Shown here piece after piece: positions 47,898 to 58,113 of a stretch of DNA of 64,000 nucleotides. Positions within the stretch are counted from its first letter, which is position 1, and every line of letters starts with the position of its first letter. Under the pieces are notes generated by a model. That model worked only from the letters and a program-made list of their open reading frames with translations. It did not search any database and was not told the origin of the DNA. Position numbers and translations under genes: made by a program. The stretch lies in NCBI GenBank assembly GCA_002104985.1, contig MCGO01000195.1:1-64000 (forward strand), read 5' to 3'. The stretch is from Rhizoclosmatium globosum (lineage: Eukaryota > Chytridiomycota > Chytridiomycetes > Chytridiales > Chytriomycetaceae).

Positions 47898-49264
47898 CTA
47901 TATCTCTAAACTGTTTAAGTCATTTACAATGTCCTGCACAGATGTCTTGTTCGATGTGCGAATCTGGTCAAACAGACGTTCCAGTTTTAGTCTGTCAGCA
48001 TCTGTTGACATGTTCAAAAGTCGTTCACGGTATACTCCACAGTCAAGTCCCCGTGCATAGAGTACAGATGGATCAGCCGTAGTTTGTTGGGTCAAGAGAA
48101 ACTGTTGGGACGTTAGATTTGCTGGATTCAAAGTGTAAAAAAGGGAAAAGAAAGGGAAACAAACCTCAGTGCAGTTAAAAAAGTCGTCAATCAATTTGGT
48201 TTGATTCTTGACTGATTGAACGGCTTGACCTTCTGCCTTGATCGCGGGTAAATGTCCGATTCCAGCTTGCTTCCGATTCGAGTCTGCACCGGCAGGATCG
48301 GAATGCTGCCGCTTTTCCTTTTCCTTCATCAAGTCATTCAACAGATCCTTCGCAGAGTCTCTCGCTGCACTTGCACAAATGACAAGATGGCTCTCCAATC
48401 GAATCTGAGGACCATTTCAACAACAATCAAACCACACACCGATAAAATGAAAGTAAAACTCACAACAAACTCCTTATTCGCAATATTCATGGTATAGTGA
48501 ATCTCTACCACACGTTCTCTATCTCTCTTGGAGGTACACAAGTCCAACAAATTGTTTCGACTCGATACCGCTTCGAAATACAGTTTTCCTATCCGATCTG
48601 AAAAGTCTGTCATACACTCTTGGAATAGATCTGTGAATGCGCGGCAGAAACGGGTTATGGCGGTTGGGTTGAGGCAAGAGAGTTCTGAGAGGGCAACGCG
48701 GGTTGGTTCTATTAGCGGAGTGACTGCAGGTGCAACTTCTTGAGGTTGAATTTGGATTGGTTGATTGACTGTAGGTTGTACAAGTTGAATGATCGGGGGA
48801 GGAGGAAGGACAGGAGGAACAGGAGGAACAGGTAGGTAGACGGGGCTGGGCACAGGACCAGGCGGAGGTGGTTGCCAGTAGTAACCATATGGATGATAGG
48901 CATGTTGATGAGGATAGTAGGGCTGCTGAGGCTGTGGTTGGTAGTAAGGGTGGGATGCTTTCAACCTCCGATTCTCGTCTTCAAGCTGTTTAACACGGCG
49001 TATCAGTTGTTCTTCTCTCTCAAGTCGCTGCTCGATCGACAGTGTTCCATTCTCAGTTGCCTTGCGCACAATTTCTTCAAGTTCGCGGATTCGGGCTTCC
49101 TTTCTTTCGTTGTTCCAGTGCTTCGCATTAGAAGGTTATGCAACAAAGGTGTTTTAAAGAGAAACAAACCGAATTCGGAAGTTTCGCTGAGCTTCGCGAT
49201 TCTGCGCAGCTCGGGCGGCTGCTCTTTCGGCGTCGTGGTGGTCGTGTGGATCGGAGGGATCCAT
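47898..49264 (-). CDS. Yap-like bZIP protein, copy 1
   Basis: The basic region AAQNREAQRNFRIR matches the NxxAQxxFR signature of the fungal Yap/Pap1 group. It joins across an intron to KEARIRELEEIVRKATENG, the zipper, and continues into a second coil (LEREEQLIRRVKQLEDENRR). A Pro/Tyr/Gln-rich linker follows (HPYGYYWQPPPPGPVP). The C-terminal part shares blocks with the neighbouring copy: ALSELSCLNPTAITRF, RIGKLYFEAVSSRN and YRERLLNMSTDADRLKLERL. Four exons are used. It is likely a nuclear transcription factor; the C-terminal region is not a domain I can name. Confidence 0.78.
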
Positions 49265-49392
49265 CGATGATTTGATACAGAACGAGAGATTGGTGGAGAC
49301 AGTTTTTGAATGTTACGTAAGTGAGTCACAATTTCAACCCTGCCCAAAACATTGTAAACAGCGGATTTATCAGTAACTCTGTTCATTTTAAC

Positions 49393-50738
49393 TTATTTTA
49401 TTTTCAAGTTGTTCAAATCATTAACAAGATCTTGTATGAACGGTTTGTTGCAACTTCGGATTCGGTCAAATAAACGTTCAAGTAGCAGCCTGTCTGTATT
49501 CGTTGCGAGATTCAAAAGGCGTTCACGATAAATACCGCAGTTGATACCACAAGCATAGAGGGTGCTTGCATCACCTGTAGATTGCTGAGTCAGAAGCAAC
49601 TGATAATACCGTAAGCATGACAAATTCGCAAGGATGGATAATGTTATTTTACCTCAGTGCTCTCAAAGAACTTGGTTATACAGTCATTTTGATTTTTTAA
49701 TGATATCAGTGATTGACATTCAGTCTTGATTCCCGGTAAATGGCTAACAATCGTATGCATAGATGTGATATCATCTTCAGCTATCATTTCCGGGCTTCTT
49801 TTCTTCGTTTCGTAAAGCGCCAAAGACTCTTTGATGGTTGTAGCGCAATTGACAAGATGTTGTTCCAACCGTTTCTGCTCCGTACCAATGTAACTCAAAC
49901 ACCGAGACACATATGTTATTATCCAAACGAACTCACCCCGTACTCCTTATTCGCGACATTCATGCTACAGTAAATCTCAAGAACTTTGTCACGTTCCTCT
50001 GAATCAGAACACAAGTCCAGTATGGCGTTCCTGCTTCGTGCCGATTCGAAATACAGTTTTCCGACGCGCTCAGAGTTATCACTCATTGATGCTTCGAAGA
50101 GATCTGTGAAAGCCTGGAGGAAGCGGGTGACTGCGTCCGTGTTGAGGCTTTTGATTTTGGAGAGAGCTTGGCGGGTTGAGTCCATTACGGGCTCAGGGTA
50201 CATGGCGCTGAGCTTTTTTGTAGGTTCCAGTAGCTTTATCGGAGGGGCTTTGTTGTGAGATGTAGATGTTTGTTGGTGATTACTGTATGTGATACTTGAA
50301 ATCGGTGTAGCTGCTGGAGCGTACACAGGAGCAGGATATACAAAGGCAGGTGGAGGAGGAGGATGAGCAGGAGGAGGCCAGTGGTAAGCATACGGATGGA
50401 AGGTATTGTGATGCTGAATGGGATAATGAGAGTACTGATGCTGATTCGCTCTCAAGTGCCGGTTCTCTTCTTCGAGTTCTCGGATCCGTCGCATCCATCG
50501 TTCTTCTCTCTCTAGTCGTTGTTCAATTGTTATTGTTCCGTTCTCTGTGGCTTTGCGCACAATGTCTTCAAGTTCGCGGATTCGGGCTTCTTTGCTGAGG
50601 TTGTTTGACAGTTCAGTCTTGAATTATCAATACCAGATGATGACTCATCGATACAAACCGAATGCGGAAGCTTCTCTGAGCGGCGCGATTTTGGGCAGCT
50701 TTGGCTGCTGCCTTGTCAGGTGATGAAGGTGCTTCCAT
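49393..50738 (-). CDS. Yap-like bZIP protein, copy 2
   Basis: This paralogue lies directly upstream in tandem, 128 bp from copy 1. The basic region is AAQNRAAQRSFRIR, spliced to KEARIRELEDIVRKATENG. The linker is Pro/His/Tyr-rich (PFAYHWPPPAHPPPPPA-like). The C-terminal blocks are kept: NTDAVTRFLQAFTDLFEASM, RVGKLYFESARSRN, HLPGIKTECQSL and YRERLLNLATNTDRLLLERL. The intron positions match copy 1. The start at 50738 (MEAPSSPD) matches the start of copy 1; a longer N-terminus from 50807 is possible. Confidence 0.78.
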
Positions 50739-50888
50739 TTCCCTCCTGTTTGTGGAACTTTTTCTGAGGGCTTGTTTCCAAAGTCGCCGTTTGGAACTCC
50801 ACCTCATTGATGACTGCTTCTATTAACATGCAAGTTTAAAATAGGTACTCATATATTTATAAATTACGAAGGAATAACCTAACTTTAT

Positions 50889-51461
50889 TTAGTTATGAAG
50901 CTTCCAAAACAAACGCCACGACTCCTCCTTCCGTCCCTTCCACCTAATGTTTCCTCCCAACTCCATTCCCAACAATCCAAGAAGCGCTTTCGGCTCAAGG
51001 ATGGGGTTCTCGTTCAATCCACTCTCTACTTCAACACCAAGAGACATGCTCTTCAACCCAATTTCAATCGTTTCCAACCCATTATCTTTACCATCCACAT
51101 TCTTCCTCACACCTGTTTCAGCAACCTCCTGCATTTCAGCCGTCATGGCGTTCACAGCAACCATCAATGGCACACGAGCTGTATTTTCACACGGGGGCGG
51201 CAATCCACTGAAAAAATTGGCAAGTAGCAGAGGAAAAGACACCCACCCGTCACCCCTTCCAAACAACTCACGCATTGAAGCTTGTGGCGTCGTAGCAGCT
51301 AATAGAAGTTGGAGAAATGCATTAATCAAATGTTGTGGAGAAGTGCTGTGGGGTTCGGATGTTAGTGGCTCTCCTGTGATCCACAAGCCTGTGGCGAGCA
51401 CCATCAAGGCCACGATGTTAGCACACATATACGAGGTCATCGTTGACGGAACAGAACTCAT
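50889..51461 (-). pseudogene. Double Zn2Cys6 family, C-terminal fragment F
   Basis: A 190-codon open frame matches only the C-terminal third of the family, ending in LLGMELGGNIRWKGR and EESWRLFWKLHN. In the middle, FSGLPPPCENTARVPLMVAV aligns with the MSKRPLTF...VPFFTVM block of copy A. No zinc clusters or upstream exons are found in the preceding 800 bp on this strand. Confidence 0.7.
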
Positions 51462-52326
51462 TGCCTTTGTCGGTGTACTGTGTGGGTGCTCTTTTTGTTC
51501 CCATCTTCAATCCTCCCGAACACAACTAACAAGACATTAAGAACAGCGACTTCCACTAAAACGATGAATCGCACTGCTTCCTCTGCTTTGGTGTAATAGT
51601 GTATGAACCACTTGGCGGCGGCGTTGTCTCTGCCGGCCTCGAATCTTGTTCAACTCTGGTTTAGAACGTGTTCAGACAACGAATTGAATTCATGAGTATT
51701 TGGGTTCAGTTGGAAAGGAATGGTTGAAAGTGGTTGTGTGTTTCGATCAAGGTTGCATGGGCCCAAGAGAGTGTTAGAGGAATACTAGACTTGAAATAAA
51801 CTTTCATTATAATATCTCTCCGATTTCTTTCAGCAGAATGCACAGATGTGTTTTGATGTGAGTATTTTATGTGTTGTCCAGTTGTGTTATGGTTGTGTCA
51901 CGTGCCACGCCAGGAAGCTAACTCATTCCCCAGTCATTAATCAAAACTTTTGGCTTCGTGCGTCGATGTATATACATAATATTATTGTATTCCAGGTGGA
52001 TTTGGTCGCATATCTTGGCTGCTTCGGTTGTAAATACGTTAAAACCCATTTCAAAGCAAAACCTCACATCATTCCAGAGCAAAACGCAAATTACCAAATA
52101 CTCGTTCGTGGAGGTCTGCGTATTAGTTTGATAGTCATCTGGAAAGAAGTTTCATCCGGATAGACTGAGAATTGAGAGTGCAGTATGCGATAGAGTGACG
52201 TTTTGAGTAACTTCCTTCCTACCCCCTATCTCCCAATATGAAATTCAGAAACTCATGTATCATATTCCAAAGAATAACTCCTCAAAGTTTTATTGTGGTG
52301 ACGCATAAGGTTAAGGTGTAAAGCCG
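51462..52326. other. Spacer between family fragments, no gene supported
   Basis: A 105-codon frame at 51846-52163 has no recognisable domain and no splice or start context, so I do not call it. The rest is probably decayed DNA between fragments F and G. Confidence 0.4.
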
Positions 52327-53541
52327 TTAAAACTGAGGTCGATAGGCGACACTATTTTTTCCCCTCCAAAAACAAAACTTTGGCGCATTTGCCGCCCCCG
52401 TGGTATTTTCACCAAACTTGTTGAATATGTTCCGTAGCTCTTCTCGAACAGGAACAGTGTTACAGTCTTCTAAGGGGCAGGAGACAAGCCATACTGGGTC
52501 CATTCGACACGAAATAAACCAGAATACAATGCATGCTTCGAAGAGGAGGAATTCAGAGGCTGCTGCGTGATACAGTCGTTTGTCGGTTGGTGGATATCTA
52601 TGGCTCTGTTGAGCGAGGCTGTCGAAGCATATGCGGAGGGAGTATATACGCCATGCAGATTCGTAGCACGTGTTTATGGCGGATTGGATAGCGATTTGGT
52701 TTGATTTGCTCAGGTACATTGGGTGGCATGATGGGAGGCAGGAGAGGAAGAGTGTTGGTCTGTTGGAGATACAAACGCCTGCGTTGTGGTTCATGTTGAT
52801 TTCGACGAGTCATTCTTGAACGATTGAGATTTGGGCAATGAAGCGGTCTTGGTCGGTTGTGGAGATGTGGTGGGGTGTATCGAATTCGAGTATGTATTTC
52901 TGTGGGATTGTTGTACGATATTGGAGGAAGTGGGAGTAAAGACGGGTTCCAAGGTCGATTACGGATTGGATGGAGGATGGAGGTGTTGTGTAGTTAAGTT
53001 TGATGGTTCCTAACACGTTGAAGGTTTCGGAAGTATATTTCAGCAGCTCTGCTGGAACGAATATGGGAGTGGGATCGTTTATCTGACTTGGCGCTTTCAC
53101 TTGTTCGCCGGAAATGGGGAGGAAAAAGCAGTCAGGGTCTTGAGCAAGTTGTCCACTGTAAAAGTAAAATGTGCCCCAGAAGATGCGACGACGTTCCTCT
53201 TTTTGTCGGGGTGTCAAATGGTTCTCCAAGATAGCAAGTGTGTTTGGGGACATGATAAGTGGATCATTATCAGAGGGATCTTGATCGAAGTACACGCATT
53301 CGTCTTCAACGCCCAGATCAGTGCATCTCTTGCAAGCTGTATCACCGGGTTCGCATCGTTTCCGGTGCTTGTAACAGCGCCGGCAGCTCTTAATTGGATT
53401 CGAAGGTGTGGGCACGATGCATTCAGTTTCCCGCTTGAGACAGTAGTCACAGATTAATGAACCAGATGCGAATGAACATTTGCGCTTGAGTGATCGACAG
53501 CGCGTGCAGGAGGTAGGGCCTTTGTATGGCAGAGGGTTCAT
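52327..53541 (-). pseudogene. Double Zn2Cys6 family, copy G with internal deletion and one stop
   Basis: The first 243 codons keep both clusters intact: residues 12-41 (CTRCRSLKRKC...) and 53-82 (CRRCYKHRKRC...). The frame then jumps from SPNTLAILEN straight to HLTPRQKEERRRIFW, so the second half of exon 1, exon 2 and both introns of the A/C type are missing. An in-frame TGA at 52810 interrupts the body after QISIVQE; the same frame then reopens as LVEINMNHNAG and runs to 52327 with ACIVFWFISCRMDPVW. The IRWKG/SWRLFWKL end is gone. A short protein with two clusters could still be made. Confidence 0.75.
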
Positions 53542-53620
53542 TTTTGAGTGAACAAATATTGAGTGAAGTCAGTCGCAAATTTGAAATATCTATAACTGTA
53601 TTATCATCATAAAAACAAAC

Positions 53621-55491
53621 TTAATTTCCTAGAGCAGCTTGCAACAAAGCCTCATACTTCTTGACCATTCTCTCCCTTCCTTGCTCCTGATACAACGTCA
53701 CCAACCGCTTCACACTCTCAATCACATAATCCACCTCCCCAGGCTCAATCTCACACGTCGCATCGAAATCAAACGCCCGCAAAAACATTCTCTCCGCCTT
53801 GTCCATCTCGTTCTGCTCCAAATGCGCAACACCCGTGCGATAGTAAAACTCAACCTTGTACTTGACAGCAGTGTTCGGCTGCCCAACCTTTGTATGCAAA
53901 TCCGCGATCTGAGAAAGCGTGGTAATAACAGCGGAATCGTATTCTCCTAACTGCTCTTTCTGGACACGTAGTAGGATCAAGTAATTCGCAATCGCGTCGC
54001 TCAATTCCCCGGTCTTGACGTAATGTTTTGCAGCGAGTTCTGCGCGTTGGAGTTCGTAGTCTTCGGACCCGCGAACGAGGCCGTGGCGTTTGTACAGGGC
54101 GGCGAGGTGGAGGCGGTTGTCGAATTGTTTTGAGAGGTCGGTTCGGTTTTGGGATTTGTACAGGTCTTTAAGGTATTGTGCGGATTCGAGGAGACAGTCG
54201 GGGGAGTCGGGGGATGGCTCGTAACCTACTTTGTCGCCGAATTGGATGGTTTTGAGGAAGAGGGATTCGGCGGTTGTTGTGCCGCCGGATTGGAGGGCTG
54301 CTGCGGCAAGGGCGAAGCAGTCTTCGAGGGAGCTTGTGGGGTCTACGATTTCAATTATTTGGGAAACTCTGGGGTCGGTTTTGTGGATTTTTGTTGAAAG
54401 GTAGGTTTCGTATGAGTCAAGAAGGAATGGAAGGGCGAGTTGCATATTGCCCATTTGGTCGTGAAGAGTTCCGAGAGCAAATTGAAGGAGGGCACGGTCG
54501 ATGGGAGTTTCAGCTGATTTCAGGAGATTATTGAGGTGAGCCAGAAGCCAGTGTGAAATGAGGACACAGAGTCTTCGATTTAGTTCTGAGAATCCACTTG
54601 TTAATTCTATTTGAGTGACTATGGCTGCAAGGTCTTTTGGAAGCAGACACGAGCTGGATTCAGTCGCAAGACCAGACAGAGTGTTGTAAATGGATGTGGG
54701 GGACGTTTGAACCAATTCCGAGAGTGCCAATGAAGTCTATAGTCAGAATCAATGGATCAGTTTTGACAGTAGAATTCATTACCACGGGAGTCATCGCAAT
54801 ATGGAAGCTCGAGTTCGTTTCGGTAACAATAAACAGTTCGCACACCACCCATGCCCTTTGAAGAATACGAAGTTCTTCCCACTCTGGCATCACAAGAACG
54901 ACATTCTCCATTCGTTTGATGGCAGCCGTACAGTTTTTGGAGTATCCTTCAAAGTCCCTCTCCCCTTCCTCCATATGCAAGGACGATGAAAAGATGTTCA
55001 TCCAGACCACGACACTTTCCCGATCAAGACCTTTTCCATCAAAGAAAGCGTACAGAGCGTCGACAGTATTTAGGAAGAGCGATGAAGCCGAATGAGATAT
55101 GAACCAGGCCGCATCATGAACACTGCCTTGTTTGATTGGATCTGTTGACTGAAGTAGTTTTGCGATGAAAGGCAGCTTTGACTTGGCAGTGGTTGGAGCA
55201 ATGAATTGCGTGCACACATATTGGGTGGTGAGTGATTCGAGCATGGACCTGCCACCCCAATCTTCAATCAGAGTTTCGAGAAGTGATAAACGGACACCAA
55301 ATGGACAGAATGAGGCTGGGTTCTATTGAATTCATGTAAATAAGGGGATCACACTGGACTATTACCACTACTACTATGCTACATAGACAGCAGTTTAAAC
55401 AAGCACACACCCGTTGATCGCTAACCAAAGTATCGAACTTGTCCGCAGCAGCTTCGTTGAGCGAAAGCCCACGAAGTCCACCGTCCAACAT
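53621..55491 (-). CDS. Kinesin-light-chain-like TPR protein
   Basis: The C-terminal 370 codons form TPR helices (ALPFLLDSYETYLSTKIH; GELSDAIANYLILLRVQKEQ; DKAERMFLRAFDFDA). The N-terminal part has VVVWMNIFSSSLH, then NCTAAIKRMENVVLVMPEWE and LQRAWVVCELFIVTE. That order (FxxxI..I..VVLV..PW..P..L.RAWC..E) is known from TPR proteins of oomycetes and early fungi annotated as kinesin light chains. A 46-nt intron (about 54785-54740) joins AMTPV to TSLALSELVQT; without it the frame would appear broken. It is probably a cytosolic scaffold; motor binding is not shown. The start is 34 bp from the divergent F-box copy 5. Confidence 0.65.
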
Positions 55492-55525
55492 TTCTTTCTT
55501 TTCTTTGTTTTCTTTGAACAATGAA

Positions 55526-56722
55526 ATGATGCTTGGCTCAACGACCTGTCCCCAAATTGATGAAGGAGAATGCGAATGCTGCGTGCGAATGACTGCGCAG
55601 TTTGAGCGTTGGAAACAGGAAACTCTCGATGAAGTGAATGTTTACAGAAAGCTGCTCAGACTGCCTCTGCTTTCGGAACTGGCTCTGTCTCAGCCTTGCA
55701 CATTGTCATCTACTACTGCTGCTACTGCTACTGCTACTCCTAGGACTAGTACTCTTTCAATCCAGTCGCTGCCTCCGGAAATCTTGGATCGTATCGTTTC
55801 ATACACGGATGCTTCCTCAATCATACCTCTCTGTCACTGTCTGCCCCAGTATCTCCCACTCTCAAAAGCTATTTATGATGTCGGTACTGCATTCCCTGGC
55901 TTCTACTCGGGTCCCACGTTGCTCTGGCCCATCCTTGAATTCCCATCTGGTTCTATCGAAAAAGCCGAACAACCCCCAACAGACGAAAACGATGTATTCA
56001 ACTACGATGACGATTTTATTCCCATGGAAATTCCTGTGCGTCATGTTCTTAAGCTGTTTTTATTGACGAGGCAATTGGATCGATATGGAGGCGGTGCTTC
56101 AATTATTCCCTTCAGTGTGGAACACTTGGAGAGTGTGGCTCCCTTACTGCCAAAATTAGTTATTGTCAACGAAGTTCCTGAGGAGATCTCCTACGATTAC
56201 GATGTGGACACATTTGCTCATTGGCTGAAGAAGTGGCTCTCATTGAAAATCAAGAGCTTCATTGGGATGTTGAATATTCCTGCCGATTTGAGCGAAGATA
56301 TTCTAGAGCCAGATACGGAATTGGTTGCGAAATGTTTGGTCAAGATTCCAATTGGCGGTTTGACGTTTCCTGGAATGATCCCCCTTGACATTGAAAAATC
56401 GTTGCCGGAAATGATCCATCTTCGTGAATTACATGTCGGAGACTTGGGCGGTTTCAATTCCGCTTTTTTGAAAGATTGCGTTCGCCTTCGAGCGCTTTCT
56501 TTTACCGTTTCGGAAGATGGTGTTGATATTCAGGCTGTTGAAGACTTGTTACCGGTTCTTCCGCACTGCGAGTCCATCGATGAAGTGCGATTTCAATCCT
56601 TTGCGCTCTCGCAAGTGGATTTGGATATGTTGAATGCAAAATGTCAGGAGTTGGTTGGATGGGCTTCCAAACCCGTGAGCCTGGAGGATCCAACACTGGG
56701 AGTTTGCTGGTATAGAAATTAA
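55526..56722 (+). CDS. F-box-like protein, family copy 5 (CxCC type)
   Basis: About 398 residues on one exon. The N-terminus has CPQIDEGECECCVR, then a coiled coil ending in YRKLLRLPLLSEL. A Ser/Thr/Ala spacer leads to IQSLPPEILDRIVSYTD (F-box-like), LLWPILEFP, YGGGASIIP and a leucine-rich C-terminal half (MIHLRELHVGDLGGF). It ends in CWYRN. The first ATG after the divergent gene was chosen; it gives the CxCC start seen in copies 2, 3 and 7. Confidence 0.75.
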   Translation: MMLGSTTCPQIDEGECECCVRMTAQFERWKQETLDEVNVYRKLLRLPLLSELALSQPCTLSSTTAATATATPRTSTLSIQSLPPEILDRIVSYTDASSIIPLCHCLPQYLPLSKAIYDVGTAFPGFYSGPTLLWPILEFPSGSIEKAEQPPTDENDVFNYDDDFIPMEIPVRHVLKLFLLTRQLDRYGGGASIIPFSVEHLESVAPLLPKLVIVNEVPEEISYDYDVDTFAHWLKKWLSLKIKSFIGMLNIPADLSEDILEPDTELVAKCLVKIPIGGLTFPGMIPLDIEKSLPEMIHLRELHVGDLGGFNSAFLKDCVRLRALSFTVSEDGVDIQAVEDLLPVLPHCESIDEVRFQSFALSQVDLDMLNAKCQELVGWASKPVSLEDPTLGVCWYRN

Positions 56723-56768
56723 ATGAATGTACTCTTGCATTTTTAACTGCTTAGTTTATTGTTTTGAA

Positions 56769-57774
56769 ATGAATCCAAATCATCCCGCACGCAACAGCCT
56801 CCAATCCCTTCCACGAGAGATTCTGGATACTATTGTTTCTTACACGAGTGGCGACTCGATCTTCGCTCTCTGCCACAGCCTGCCGCAGTATCTTCCGCTC
56901 TCTAAAGCCATCCATGACGTGGCAACTTCATTCCCAGGTCTCTATTCAGGCGTACATCGTCTCAAGTCAATGTGGCCATCCCTCAAAATACCAAACGGTA
57001 TCAAAGCTCACGAACGATGGGATTCAGACTATCATGACGAGGATGATTCAGGTGAAGAAGGAACCGTTGCCGTCCCAAGAATACCTGCTCGTCTTCTCAC
57101 TAAGCTTCATACTCTAACAAAATATTTGAATCGATTTGGCGGCGAGGTTGTTATTGCACCCTACAGTGTAAAACATTTGAGCATTGTGGCTCCTCTGCTA
57201 CCAAAATTCGTCACCATTCAAATAGTACCGTTTCAAATATCCGTGAATGTTAAAAATATTGATAACTTTGCTGAATGGCTCGAGAAGTGGAAGTCGTTGG
57301 GAATCAAGAGTTTCATTCGAATGATTGATGTTCATCTTTGTTTTGCTCCAATTGACGTGTGTCACAGAGCCGCTAAAATCCTTTCTGAGATTTCTATTGG
57401 CGGACTGTCGTTTTTCTTAAAAATCCCTTCTGTGATTGCGAAAGCGCTGCCAACAATGAAGTATCTCAAAAAGCTACGAGTTGGATGCTTAGAAGGTTTT
57501 GACTGGAGTATATTGAAGGATTGCGTTCATTTACGAGAGTTGGAGCTATTTGATGGCAACACTTGACGTTGACATTCTGACGGATTTGGTGTCGAAGCTT
57601 TCATTCTGCAAGCATGTGACATACGTACGATTTTCTTCGTTTCGCTTTGGTAACTTTCAAAGCGAAGATTGGAATGTTTTGTTTGAGATTGGTGACGAGT
57701 TGGAAGGATGGATGTGTGGACCCGTGGTTTCCAAAAATGGTTCATTGTTTGTTGAATGGATTCGGCAATCGTGA
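56769..57774 (+). CDS. F-box-like protein, family copy 6, frameshifted, no CxCC
   Basis: It starts at HPARNSLQSLPREILDTIVS, so the Cys motif and coiled coil of the family are absent. MWPSLKIP and FGGEVVIAP follow. It is closest to copy 5, from whose stop it lies 46 bp. Near 57553 the frame moves by one base: LRELELFDGNT ends at a stop, while the next frame continues with LDVDILTDLVSKL and LEGWMCGPVV, matching the C-terminus of copy 5. It is either a young pseudogene or holds a sequence error. Confidence 0.65.
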
Positions 57775-58113
57775 TATTCGTGACTTGATAATTGGCTTAA
57801 GGTGTATGGACAAGAATACATTGTCTTGTGATTTGCTCTTCAAGTGGCGTTGTTCAACATCCACGAAGTTCAACGGAACTCAACCTCCTCGTATCACAAA
57901 CCCTCGTTTTACGGCTTCTCGAAATGAACCCGTGCATATCGCGAATTTCAAATTTTTAAGTCGCCCATCTCCACTTTTTGAGGGGGCAACTCTGTTTCAA
58001 AACGATTTTCAGCTATTGCGCAATCCGGCACGGGGTTGCATGGGCATCATAAAAAGAGCAATGCACGAAATTTCGTCTCGCAGATATACTTCTTTGCCAC
58101 AGCTGAACCAAGT
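57775..58113. other. Intergenic region upstream of the permease
   Basis: A frame spans this region but continues out of copy 6 in a different phase and matches nothing; I reject it. The permease promoter must lie here. Confidence 0.45.

Noticed and set aside
51846..52163. 105-codon open frame
   Set aside because: No family match, no intron or start context, and it lies among decayed gene fragments.
54740..54785. Frameshift in the TPR protein
   Set aside because: A 46-nt intron with proper GT, AG and branch sequence joins the two parts in frame.
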